A stretch of DNA of 64,000 bases from Chloroflexota bacterium (GTDB taxonomy: Bacteria; Chloroflexota; Dehalococcoidia; Lucifugimonadales; UBA3495). The stretch spans positions 1-64,000 of the forward strand of contig VXTR01000087.1 of NCBI GenBank assembly GCA_009837355.1, given 5' to 3'. Below the pieces are notes generated by a model that worked only from the letters and a program-made list of their open reading frames with translations, made no database searches and was not told the origin of the DNA. The position numbers and the translations under genes were made by a program. Each line of letters begins with the position of its first letter. Position 1 is the first letter of the stretch. Positions 34,282 to 43,243 of this stretch are shown piece after piece.

Positions 34282-34677
34282 ATGCAACCGAACCGACGTC
34301 ATCGCGTGGCAACCCTGGTGGCCGCTGGACTGCTTGGGGTTATCATGCTGGCGGCGCTGGCGGGCTGCGGGACCGGCGGAGCCGATACACCGGGAGCCAG
34401 CACGCCGGGGCATGGCGACGGGGATGCTCTGTATCCCAAGCTGCCCAAGGTTACTGGGCACATTGACCTGGTAGAGGCTCAAACCGACAACCCCCGCTAC
34501 TTCAGCCGGCTGCTGATAACCGACGACGCCGGGCAGAGTTGGGAGTTCCGCTCCGAAGATTGGGGCGGGGTTTCCGTAGGCCACCTCAAAGACCATCAGA
34601 TTCAGGGGACGCCGGTGACCGTTTGGTACGAAAAGGGCGCCGACGGCAGCTTGCTGGCGCGCTTTGTCGGGGATTAG
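34282..34677 (+). CDS. Hypothetical lipoprotein (131 aa)
   Basis: A basic N-terminus (MQPNRRHRV), a hydrophobic segment and the lipobox LAGC (Cys29 in LAALAGCGTGG) mark a lipoprotein. A short Gly/Thr/Pro linker leads to a domain of about 80 residues with strand-like sequence (TGHIDLVEAQ, SRLLITDDAG, TPVTVWYEKG, SLLARFVGD), possibly an OB-like barrel. No family is recognised. It is divergent from ctaA, which hints at a role near haem or oxidase assembly, but this is weak. Its stop overlaps the stop of the convergent gene by 4 nt. Confidence 0.75.
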   Translation: MQPNRRHRVATLVAAGLLGVIMLAALAGCGTGGADTPGASTPGHGDGDALYPKLPKVTGHIDLVEAQTDNPRYFSRLLITDDAGQSWEFRSEDWGGVSVGHLKDHQIQGTPVTVWYEKGADGSLLARFVGD

Positions 34678-35414
34678 GGCCGGGGGTTCCTGGCGACAAC
34701 TCCCGGCTGTGGCGTCTCAGACTCCCCGCCGGACGCGTCTCCCTGGTTCGGCTCGTCCTCGATGGCCGGCAGAGTTGGGGGAGCGGCCGGGGCGCCGCTG
34801 CCGGTTTCGGCCTCCCGCTTGCCGAACAGGAACTTGAAAATCACAAAGAGGAACCGCAGAACCAACTCCAGAGCCACCAGGAATAGCAGGTAGTAAAAGA
34901 TGGTGTCCCCGTGCTCACTCACCTCCCGCAAAGCCGCCAACGAGCCGATGGCATCGAGCGAATCGGCAGTGACGATGAAGAAGCTCAGCACCGCGAAAGG
35001 CAGCATCTTGGACAGGTCCCTGGACAGGTCCTCGTTGTAATACGCCGCCACCCGAATAGCGCTGACCGTGGCCATGGCGATGAGGAGAACGCTGTCCAGC
35101 GTCCGGTCCTCGGAGAGAAAAGCCAATACCAGGGTCAGCACGGCCAGCCAGAAGAAGGCGAAGGCCGGATACAGAAAGACGAACCTGACGACCCACCACA
35201 CCAGACGGAAGAGGTCCCCAAACAGGGAAATGCGCTCCCCTTCGATACGGGACAGGTTCAGCCGGAACATATCGCGAGCGGCCACGAACCGGTAGAAGTG
35301 GAACACGAACACGGCGTACACCGTCATGCCAACCACTACCGCCAGCACCGGCCACAACAGTCGCAGGGCATCTTCCAGAACCAGCCCGTTGGGGAAAATC
35401 CCGTCAATACCCAC
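34674..35414 (-). CDS. Hypothetical membrane protein with C-terminal cytoplasmic tail
   Basis: This protein of about 246 aa has around five hydrophobic segments (for example LLWPVLAVVVGMTVYAVFVF, VRFVFLYPAFAFFWLAVLTL, MLPFAVLSFFIVTAD, and IFYYLLFLVALELVLRFLFV) and a Pro/Glu/Gly-rich tail. No family is recognised. The start is uncertain: GTG at 35414 has AAAGGAG 5 nt upstream, while ATG at 35435 has no good site. It overlaps the convergent lipoprotein gene by 4 nt. Confidence 0.7.
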   Translation of the reverse strand: MGIDGIFPNGLVLEDALRLLWPVLAVVVGMTVYAVFVFHFYRFVAARDMFRLNLSRIEGERISLFGDLFRLVWWVVRFVFLYPAFAFFWLAVLTLVLAFLSEDRTLDSVLLIAMATVSAIRVAAYYNEDLSRDLSKMLPFAVLSFFIVTADSLDAIGSLAALREVSEHGDTIFYYLLFLVALELVLRFLFVIFKFLFGKREAETGSGAPAAPPTLPAIEDEPNQGDASGGESETPQPGVVARNPRP

Positions 35415-35520
35415 ACGCACTCCTTTGCGATACATCCGCCGTTATGTCCAGCGGCTCAACGCAGGCCGAGTATAGTCTTGCGCCGAGAAGACGGTCAACC
35501 GACGGCAGCATGGGGCAAGG

Positions 35521-35549
35521 TTGCCCATTGCTTCGTATTGTCCTAAACT
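35521..35549 (+). promoter_or_regulatory. Candidate promoter of the CoA-transferase operon
   Basis: TTGCCC (35521-35526), a 17-nt spacer and TAAACT (35544-35549). Each hexamer matches consensus at four of six positions. The leader would be about 40 nt. Confidence 0.4.
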
Positions 35550-35597
35550 GGCGGCGCAATCGTTTTGAGATTAGCCTACGCCACAGGAGGCTTGCCG

Positions 35598-36923
35598 ATG
35601 CCCCTGCCAACGCCGTTACAAGGTGTTCGCGTCGTTGACTTCACCTGGGTTCGCGCCGGGCCCTGGGCGGCCCGCTGGCTGGGCACCCTGGGCGCGGAGG
35701 TCGTCAAGGTTGAGTGGCCGCTGAACCTGGACACCCTGCGCCAGAATCGCTTCACCGTGCCGCCGGGCGTGGAACCCGGCCCCAACTCCACCGGCCAGTT
35801 CGCCGATACCAACGCCAACAAGCGCGGCATCAGCGTCAACACCCGCACCGAGGAAGGGCTGGAGCTGGTGAAGCAGCTGATTTCCGTGTCCGACGTGGTG
35901 ATTGAGAACTTCAGCAGCCGCATCATGCAGCGCTGGGGGCTGGGCTACGAGCAGTTGAAGAAAATCCGGCCCGACATCATCTACGTGTCCATGGCCGGCT
36001 TCGGACACACCGGACGCCATCACTGGTACGGCACCATGGGGCCGGCAGCCCAGGCTTTGAGCGGCCTGACTCACCTATCCGGCCTGCCCAGCGCGCCGCC
36101 GGCGGGCTGGGGCTGGTCCTACCTGGACGACACCGGCGGGATGTACGGGGCAATTTCGGCGCTGACGGCGTTGCGACATCGCTCGGCGACAGGCAAGGGG
36201 CAGCACGTTGACCTGTCCCAGATGATTACCGGCATCACACTGACCGGACCGGCGTTCCTGGACAAGACGGTGAACGGGCGCAAGGCGCGGCGCGAGGGTT
36301 TCCCGCCGGGCAACCGCACCGTGTGGCCGGGCGCCGAGGTGGTCAACAACTACCGCGGCCCCATCGCCGCGCCGCACAACGCCTACCGGACGGCGCCCGA
36401 AGGCTACAACGACTGGGCCGTCATCGCCTGCTTGTCCGATGACGAATGGCAGAAGTTGGTGGAGCTGATGGGCAGTCCCAAGTGGGCCGACAGTCGCTTT
36501 GACACCATCGACGGCAGGCTGGAGCACCAGGAGGAGATGGACGGGCACATCGAAAAGTGGACCGCGACGATGGGCAAGTACGAGCTTACCGAGAAGTGCC
36601 AGGCCGCCGGCATCCGCGCCATGGCCGTGCAGAGCAGCCAGGACCGGGTGGACAACGACCCGCAGCTGAGGCACCGGGATATGTACGTGCCCATGGACCA
36701 CCCGATGCTGGGGCCCTGGAAGTTCCAGAACGCACCCTTCAAACTGTCCAAGTCGCCGGCGCGCATCGCCAACCCGCCGCCCATGATCGGGCAGCACAAC
36801 CGTGAGGTGCTGGAAGACCTGCTGGGCGTAACCCACGAGGAGCTGCTGGACGGCTACGAGAACGGAGTCTTCTGGCCCACTACGATGGACCGGTACCCGT
36901 ACATTGAGGAGGCGCTGCGATGA
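35598..36923 (+). CDS. CaiB/BaiF family CoA transferase (first of two)
   Basis: This 441-aa protein is a family III CoA transferase, which moves CoA between carboxylic acids. The N-terminal core PLQGVRVVDFTWVRAGPWAA and GTLGAEVVKVEWP is clear. NANKRGISVNTRTEEG follows. The catalytic Asp lies in GKGQHVDLSQMITG near 207. ATG at 35598 has GGAGG upstream; a longer frame from 35565 has no site. It overlaps the next gene by 4 nt (ATGA), so the pair is translationally coupled and may form a heteromer. The acid substrate is unknown. Confidence 0.92.
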   Translation: MPLPTPLQGVRVVDFTWVRAGPWAARWLGTLGAEVVKVEWPLNLDTLRQNRFTVPPGVEPGPNSTGQFADTNANKRGISVNTRTEEGLELVKQLISVSDVVIENFSSRIMQRWGLGYEQLKKIRPDIIYVSMAGFGHTGRHHWYGTMGPAAQALSGLTHLSGLPSAPPAGWGWSYLDDTGGMYGAISALTALRHRSATGKGQHVDLSQMITGITLTGPAFLDKTVNGRKARREGFPPGNRTVWPGAEVVNNYRGPIAAPHNAYRTAPEGYNDWAVIACLSDDEWQKLVELMGSPKWADSRFDTIDGRLEHQEEMDGHIEKWTATMGKYELTEKCQAAGIRAMAVQSSQDRVDNDPQLRHRDMYVPMDHPMLGPWKFQNAPFKLSKSPARIANPPPMIGQHNREVLEDLLGVTHEELLDGYENGVFWPTTMDRYPYIEEALR

Positions 36924-38236
36924 CATCCGCCAACAACGGCAATCAACAAGATAGCGCTGACATTGGCGGGGCACGTCCTGCCGACCTGAGCCTGCCCGGA
37001 GCGTTGGACGGTTTGCGGGTGCTGGAAGTCTGCGACGAGAAGGGCCAGTTCTGCGGCAAGCTGATGGCCGACAACGGCGCCGACCTCATCAAGATTGAGC
37101 CGCCCGGCGGCGAGGCCTGCCGCAACTTCGGCCCATTCATGGACGACGTGCCCCACCGGGAGCGCAGCCTGTCCTTCTGGCATTACAACACTTCTAAGCG
37201 CGGCATCACGCTGAATCTGGAAACGCCGCAAGGCCAGGACGTGTTCAAGCGGCTGGCGGCCACCGCCGACATCGTGCTGGAAAGCCGGAAGCCCGGCTAC
37301 CTGGAATCGCTGGGCCTGGGCTATGCAACGCTGTCGGCGGACAATCCCGGCCTGATCATGTGCTCGCTGACGCCCTACGGCCAGACCGGCCCGTGGCGGG
37401 ATTACGTGAGCAGCGACATCACGCAGATGGCCGGCGGCGGACAGATGGCGTCGTCGGGCTACGACGAGATTGACGTGCCGAACCCGCCGCCCATCGCGCC
37501 CGGCGGCGGCAACTCCTGGCACATCGGGGCGCACTACGCCTACATCGGCATCATGGCCGCGCTGTACTACCGTTTCCTGAGCGGCGAGGGGCAGTACATC
37601 GACGCGTCCATCCACGAGGCCTGCGCGCTGACCACCGAGGGCGCCATCGCCATCTACCTGTCAACGGGCGACGTGGTGCAGCGGCACACCGGACGCCACG
37701 CCGCGCCCGATATGTCGCCGGCCATCCAGTTTCCCACCGGCGATGGCGGCTGGCTGAACACCACGCGCTCCGGCACCAACCTGACGCCAGCGCGTCTGAA
37801 ACTGCTAGCCGAGTGGTTCGACCAGTCGGGCATGGCCGACGACCTGGCCGACGAGCGGTATCAGGACCCGGCGGTGATTGCAGAAGAGAACGACCACATC
37901 GTGCAGGTGATGAAGAACTTCTTTATGAACTCCACGCTGGAAGATGCCTTCCACGGCGGGCAGCAGCGGGACTTCCCCTGGGGCGCCATCCGCAGCATGG
38001 ACGAAATCGTAGGCGACGCCCACCTGACCGACCGGGAGTTTTTCAAGGAAGTGGAACACCCGGAGCTGGGGCGGACATTCACCTACCCGGGGCCGGCCGC
38101 GCTCTTCAACGGGTCACCCTGGCGCATTAGCCGGCGCGCCCCGCTCATCGGCGAGCACAACTCTGAGATACTGCAAGGGGAGTTGGGGCTGACCAACTCG
38201 CAGATGCTGCTGTACGCCGAGGGCGGGGTGATTTAA
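36920..38236 (+). CDS. CaiB/BaiF family CoA transferase (second of two)
   Basis: This 438-aa paralog of the preceding gene has the family core ALDGLRVLEVCDEKGQFCGK, then NTSKRGITLNLETPQGQDVF, MCSLTPYGQTGPWRDY, and the catalytic-Asp stretch GEGQYIDASIHEAC near 230. An N-terminal extension of about 25 residues is variable. It starts inside the stop of the first gene. Two adjacent copies suggest either a two-chain enzyme, as in some racemase or succinyl-CoA transferase systems, or two substrates in one pathway. Confidence 0.92.
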   Translation: MTSANNGNQQDSADIGGARPADLSLPGALDGLRVLEVCDEKGQFCGKLMADNGADLIKIEPPGGEACRNFGPFMDDVPHRERSLSFWHYNTSKRGITLNLETPQGQDVFKRLAATADIVLESRKPGYLESLGLGYATLSADNPGLIMCSLTPYGQTGPWRDYVSSDITQMAGGGQMASSGYDEIDVPNPPPIAPGGGNSWHIGAHYAYIGIMAALYYRFLSGEGQYIDASIHEACALTTEGAIAIYLSTGDVVQRHTGRHAAPDMSPAIQFPTGDGGWLNTTRSGTNLTPARLKLLAEWFDQSGMADDLADERYQDPAVIAEENDHIVQVMKNFFMNSTLEDAFHGGQQRDFPWGAIRSMDEIVGDAHLTDREFFKEVEHPELGRTFTYPGPAALFNGSPWRISRRAPLIGEHNSEILQGELGLTNSQMLLYAEGGVI

Positions 38237-38278
38237 CGGAGGCCCTACACACGGTTGACGCCGGTATTTAGCGTCAGA

Positions 38279-38572
38279 TTAGACACCCTCTATGATGAAC
38301 GCCGTGGATGTGGCGTACCGATGACGTTCCTCTTGAAGTTCGCGAACTCCGGCATCCTCGAAAAGAGCCTCGGCGTCCTCGACGCTGTTGAACTCCACCA
38401 CCGTCATGCGTACCGGAGGAGCGGCGTTGCCATGTTTGGGGGTGATAGCTCCGCCGCGAACCAAAACTTCTCCGTGATCGCGGGTCACCACCTGACGCAC
38501 CCGCTCGGACATGGCGGCCAGCCCCTCGGGATCGTTAATTTCGGTGTCAATAATCACTACGTAACCTTTCAT
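38279..38572 (-). CDS. DUF1330 family protein
   Basis: This 97-aa protein matches DUF1330, a dimeric ferredoxin-like alpha/beta barrel family. It starts MKGYVVIIDTEINDPEGLAA, contains GEVLVRGGAITP and then RMTVVEFNSVEDAEALFED, and ends with a short strand. GGAGAAG precedes the ATG. It is convergent with the CoA-transferase operon. A small palindrome (38603-38616) lies about 30 nt upstream and may be an operator. Function is unknown. Confidence 0.88.
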   Translation of the reverse strand: MKGYVVIIDTEINDPEGLAAMSERVRQVVTRDHGEVLVRGGAITPKHGNAAPPVRMTVVEFNSVEDAEALFEDAGVRELQEERHRYATSTAFIIEGV

Positions 38573-38602
38573 TTCTTACTTCTCCTTCGTGCGAATTGGA
38601 CT

Positions 38603-38616
38603 GATACGGACGTATC
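38603..38616. promoter_or_regulatory. Small palindrome upstream of the DUF1330 gene
   Basis: GATACG-GA-CGTATC is a perfect 6-bp inverted repeat. A further TCCGTATC half-site lies about 50 bp to the right. It could be a repressor site for the DUF1330 gene. Confidence 0.3.
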
Positions 38617-38723
38617 CGCGTCTCCAGGGAGAGCAGTCTAGCACATCAAAGCAGCGAAAAAAATCCGTATCGCTAAATCGCGTTCGTGCGTGTCTAATCA
38701 TGTACGTAGTCCCAGATTGAGCG

Positions 38724-39833
38724 CTACCCAACGAACAAATCCTCGGGCAGGAAAACCGACACGGTGTAGTTGGGCACGTCCACGACGTTGCTAACCTTCA
38801 GGTCCACAGCCACGCTGCAGATTACGTAAGCCTGGTTGCGGGTGAAGCCGCGCTCCTGCAGCAGGTCAATCATGTTCAGGATGGCGTTGCGGCAAGCTAG
38901 CGTCAGGTTCTCGCCATCGTTGGTTCCGTCGTCGGTTACAGGCATCCCCATGGTGGCGACGAAACGGCGGGGCGCGGCCCACTCGGGCGCAATATAATAA
39001 TCCTCACGGCTGAAGCGGGGCCAGCGGATACTGTGGCGCTCCGCCTCGCCTTTCAGCACGCGGAATCGCACAGTGCAGGTTGCGCCCATTTCCACGGCGG
39101 TTACGCAGACCTCGCCGTCGCCCTGGGCGAAGTGGCCGTCGCCGGTGGAGAACAGCGCTCCGTCCACGGCCACCGGCAACAGCAACTTGGAGCCGGTGGA
39201 GAGCTGCTTGACGTCGAAATTGCCGCCATTCTCCCGGGGAGGCAGCGTGCGGATGCCATGGGTAGCGCCGACGCCCGACACCGGAACCGCGCCGGCAACG
39301 TCGGGCGGAAGAGCCACGCCGCCGCGCTCAGCGAGTTCCGCTTCCCGTCGAGTCCACTGCTCCAACTGCGCGTGGGACGGGGCGACGCCGGAAACGCCCA
39401 TGAACGACGCGCCGGGAACGCGGACGCCGGGTATCTGGTCGGAGGTTGCGTAGCCGTCGGCGATGTTCCAGTGCACCATGAACGGCTCGGTGAAAACGTC
39501 GCGGAGGAAGCCGAAACCGGGGAAGATGACGCTGAACGCATAGGGTTGCGGCTGAATGTCCACGAACTCTACTTCCAGCAGGTCGCCGGGCGCAGCGCCC
39601 TTGACGGCCACCGGCCCGGTGAGCGGGTGAATGACGCCGGCGTCCATACCGGGGAAGTCGGCCTCGGTTACGCCGGGACGCATCTGGCCGTCGAAGGCAT
39701 CGCGGGTTTCCAGCGTAACCTCCTCACCTTGGTCAACCTCCACGACGGGCGGGATGTCAGGATGCCAGCGGTTATGCCCTGTGTTAGACTCCTCGCGAAG
39801 GGGTTTGCTGCGGTCGATGGTGATGCTCTGCAT
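38724..39833 (-). CDS. Acetamidase/formamidase family protein
   Basis: This 369-aa protein belongs to the FmdA/AmdA family, which hydrolyses small amides to ammonia and the acid. The N-terminal stretch with HNRWHPDIPPVVEVDQGEEV, the GVIHPLTGPVAVKGAAPGDLLEVE core, GVAPSHAQLEQW and DVKQLSTGSKLLLPV and the DGHFAQGDGEVCVTAVEM region are all family-type. GGGGAGGG lies upstream of the ATG. The gene lies alone between divergent and convergent neighbours. It fits ammonia release from amides. Confidence 0.9.
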   Translation of the reverse strand: MQSITIDRSKPLREESNTGHNRWHPDIPPVVEVDQGEEVTLETRDAFDGQMRPGVTEADFPGMDAGVIHPLTGPVAVKGAAPGDLLEVEFVDIQPQPYAFSVIFPGFGFLRDVFTEPFMVHWNIADGYATSDQIPGVRVPGASFMGVSGVAPSHAQLEQWTRREAELAERGGVALPPDVAGAVPVSGVGATHGIRTLPPRENGGNFDVKQLSTGSKLLLPVAVDGALFSTGDGHFAQGDGEVCVTAVEMGATCTVRFRVLKGEAERHSIRWPRFSREDYYIAPEWAAPRRFVATMGMPVTDDGTNDGENLTLACRNAILNMIDLLQERGFTRNQAYVICSVAVDLKVSNVVDVPNYTVSVFLPEDLFVG

Positions 39834-39939
39834 GGGGTAATCCCTCCCCGGCCGCGCTGTACCCGTGGCCGCCTGGCCGGATGCTACCGGCGGCCCCTGA
39901 AAGTGTCAACAATCGCAACTATTGAGAGGTGCAGCCGCC

Positions 39940-40356
39940 ATGTCCTCCGCCACTGAGAACCCGGACATCATTGCCGCCAACCTAGCCGCCGTGGAGGCGC
40001 ATTTCCACTCGGAGGCGACCAACGAAGTGGAGGCGGCCCTTGACCTGTACACCGACGACGTGGTGTGGGAGGCGCCGGCTCGTGGACTGCGTTTTGAGGG
40101 CAAGCGGGCCGTGGCCGACAACTACACGCAGATGTTCGCCAAGATGGAGGACGTGGAGTTTGAGACCCTGCAACGCTTCGCCACCGAGGATAGAGTGGTG
40201 GACGACAGCGTGGTGCGGTTCCGCCTGACCGGTGAGGGCTACCTGCCGCTACAACCGGGCACTCAGGTGGAAATGCGCCTGGTGCACATCTTCGAGATGC
40301 GTGGCGGGTTAATCAGCAAGGAAATCGGCTACGAGATGTGGAGGTCGGCGAGTTAG
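39940..40356 (+). CDS. SnoaL/NTF2-like protein
   Basis: This 138-aa protein shows the cone-shaped NTF2-like fold pattern: an N-terminal helix (NLAAVEAHFHSEATNEVEAA), DLYTDDVVWEAPARGLRFEG, then strands such as VEMRLVHIFEMRGGLISKE. Such proteins act as small isomerases, hydrolases or binding proteins. ATG at 39940 has AGAGG upstream; an in-frame TTG at 39922 is less likely. Substrate unknown. Confidence 0.85.
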   Translation: MSSATENPDIIAANLAAVEAHFHSEATNEVEAALDLYTDDVVWEAPARGLRFEGKRAVADNYTQMFAKMEDVEFETLQRFATEDRVVDDSVVRFRLTGEGYLPLQPGTQVEMRLVHIFEMRGGLISKEIGYEMWRSAS

Positions 40357-40361
40357 GCTGC

Positions 40362-40877
40362 TCACCCCGCCGGCACTTCGTGGGACCAGGTGAAGGTGGC
40401 GTCGTCGGGTTCGTCGATGAGGCGCCATTGGGGCATCATGAAGCCCTCTGATACGGGCTGGAAGGCTACCTCGACGCGCTTGCCGATGCCGACGTTTTCC
40501 TCCTTTTCCATGTTGAAGTCGGCGTCCACCAGGTTGCCGGTGATGCGCAGGCCGTCAAACTCGGTGGGCTGGCCGCGCTGCTCATCCAGCTCAACCAGCA
40601 CGATGGCGAAGGGCGTCAGGTCGCGGAAGCTGGGAATCACGGTGTGGGCCACCACCTGGTAGGAGTAGATGGTGCCCTTGCCGGACACCTGCTGCCATTC
40701 CCAGTTGATGGAGGTGCACCAGGGGCAGGCCGGCCCCGGTTCGCCCCGAAGCAGGCCGCAGTCGGCGCACTTCTTGACCACCAGGCGGCCCTCGCCGGCG
40801 GCCTCGAAGTAGCCCTTGTACTCAGAATCGTTGTCGGGGATGCTGAGGGTGATGCCCCGGTAGGTGTAGTTCGGCAT
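40362..40877 (-). CDS. DUF35 zinc-ribbon/OB-fold protein (thiolase partner)
   Basis: This 171-aa protein has the DUF35 layout: an N-terminal helix region, a zinc ribbon with CADCGLLRGEPGPACPWC (four Cys near 37-54), and an OB-fold CoA-binding part starting at SGKGTIYSYQVVAHTV. DUF35 proteins form complexes with thiolase-like partners (for example in 3-hydroxy-3-methylglutaryl-CoA or steroid side-chain systems) and channel acyl-CoA. The thiolase gene lies 62 nt upstream on the same strand, with a REP-like palindrome between. Confidence 0.9.
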   Translation of the reverse strand: MPNYTYRGITLSIPDNDSEYKGYFEAAGEGRLVVKKCADCGLLRGEPGPACPWCTSINWEWQQVSGKGTIYSYQVVAHTVIPSFRDLTPFAIVLVELDEQRGQPTEFDGLRITGNLVDADFNMEKEENVGIGKRVEVAFQPVSEGFMMPQWRLIDEPDDATFTWSHEVPAG

Positions 40878-40893
40878 TGTGGTTCTCCGGTCT

Positions 40894-40920
40894 GGATTCC
40901 GGCTTTTGCCGGAATGACGG
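40894..40920. repeat. REP-like palindrome
   Basis: ATTCCGGC / GCCGGAAT (40896-40903 and 40908-40915) with a TTTT loop, flanked by GG and GACGG, identical in stem and flanks to the copy at 24788-24813. It lies between the thiolase and DUF35 genes. Confidence 0.6.
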
Positions 40921-40939
40921 GTTGGGAATTATCAAGGGG

Positions 40940-42172
40940 TCAGTTGAGGACGTTGCCCATGATGAGGGAGCTGCCGACGGCGGGGGTTCCCCAGCCCATG
41001 TTCATGCTGATTTTGGCGTCCTTGACCTGGCGGCAGCCGCCTTCCTCACTGTAGTCGTAGGAGTGGTTCCCTTCGGACGCGCCGGAGCAGTAGCAGTCAA
41101 CGGTACCGCGGAGTTGGCGGACGTTCTCGATGACCATGTTCATGCCGTGGGTGTAGCCCTCGCAGAGGTGGCCGCCGCTGAGGTTGTTAGGGCGTTTGCC
41201 ACCCAGGTTGATGATGCCGCTGGTTACGTAGTCCTTGCCCTCGCCCTTTTCACACCAGCCGTAGTCCTCGAACTGGAGCAGGACGGTGTAGGTGAAGGCG
41301 TCGTAGCAGCCGGTGATGTCAACGTCCTCGTGCTTGACGCCGGCCAGCTCGAACACGCGCGGGCCGACGTAGTGTCCGGCGACGCGGGTGATGGGGCCGT
41401 GCTGGTAGTGGAAATCGCCGCCGGGCTTGGTGCCCCGGCCCTGGACGCCCTTGATGTAGATGGGCTTGTGCTTGAGGTCGCGGGCGCGCTCGGCGGAGGT
41501 TACGATGACGCAGGTGGCGTTATCGGTTTCCAGGCAGCAGTCCAGCAGGTGGGCCACCGGGCGGATAATCCAGCGGGAGTTCATCACGTCGTCCACGGTG
41601 ACCCGGTGCTTCATCAGGGCCTTGGGGTTGTTGGAGGCGTGGTTGGAGTGGGCGACCTTGATGGCGGCCAGGTCTTCGCTCCTGACGCCGTACTCGGCCA
41701 TGTGGCGGGTGAAGGTGTAGGCGAACTGCTGGACAGCGCTGATGAGTCCGTAGGGGCGCTTCATCAGGTCCAGGCCGCCGATGGGAGCGGACGCGCGGGC
41801 GCCGGTGCCGCCGATGCGGATGTTGGAGTAGCCGTTCATGGAGCGGAAGATGGCGACGACGTCGCACATACCGGCCTCGATGGCGCCGATGGCCAGCCCC
41901 ACCAGGGCCTCGGTGGAGGAGCCGCCACCGGAGCAGTCCATGTAGAAGTTAGGCCGGATGCCCAGGTCGTACTGGATGGACGTGGAGGGCGTGGAGTCGC
42001 CGCCGTGGTAGCTGAGCATCCCGTCCACCTGGTCGGGAGTCAGGCCGGCGTCGTTGATAGCGTTGCGGATGGCCTCGGCGCCCAGGGCGCGGGTGGTGCG
42101 GCCCGAGGCGCGGCTGTATTCGGTTTCGCCGACTCCGACGATGCAGTACTTGTCGCGTGGATTGCCTGCCAT
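40940..42172 (-). CDS. Thiolase-like protein (lipid-transfer/SCP2-thiolase type)
   Basis: This 410-aa protein has the thiolase fold: IVGVGETEYSRASGRTTRAL, GAEAIRNAINDAGLTPDQVD, and the active-site-type segment FYMDCSGGGSSTEALVG with a Cys in place of the usual thiolase CxSG environment near 90. The conserved C-terminal parts GCYDAFTYTVLLQFEDYGWC (His/Cys region altered) and NLSGGHLCEGYTHGMNMV are recognisable. It belongs to the non-condensing thiolase-like proteins that pair with DUF35 proteins. ATG at 42172 follows GGAGGGA. Role in acyl-CoA chain shortening is inferred from the pair. Confidence 0.88.
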   Translation of the reverse strand: MAGNPRDKYCIVGVGETEYSRASGRTTRALGAEAIRNAINDAGLTPDQVDGMLSYHGGDSTPSTSIQYDLGIRPNFYMDCSGGGSSTEALVGLAIGAIEAGMCDVVAIFRSMNGYSNIRIGGTGARASAPIGGLDLMKRPYGLISAVQQFAYTFTRHMAEYGVRSEDLAAIKVAHSNHASNNPKALMKHRVTVDDVMNSRWIIRPVAHLLDCCLETDNATCVIVTSAERARDLKHKPIYIKGVQGRGTKPGGDFHYQHGPITRVAGHYVGPRVFELAGVKHEDVDITGCYDAFTYTVLLQFEDYGWCEKGEGKDYVTSGIINLGGKRPNNLSGGHLCEGYTHGMNMVIENVRQLRGTVDCYCSGASEGNHSYDYSEEGGCRQVKDAKISMNMGWGTPAVGSSLIMGNVLN

Positions 42173-42224
42173 ATCGTTCCCTCCGATGCAATGCCAGGTG
42201 TATCTGCGGTGTTTTGTCTTTACG

Positions 42225-43241
<1,017 letters not shown>

Positions 43242-43243
43242 GG

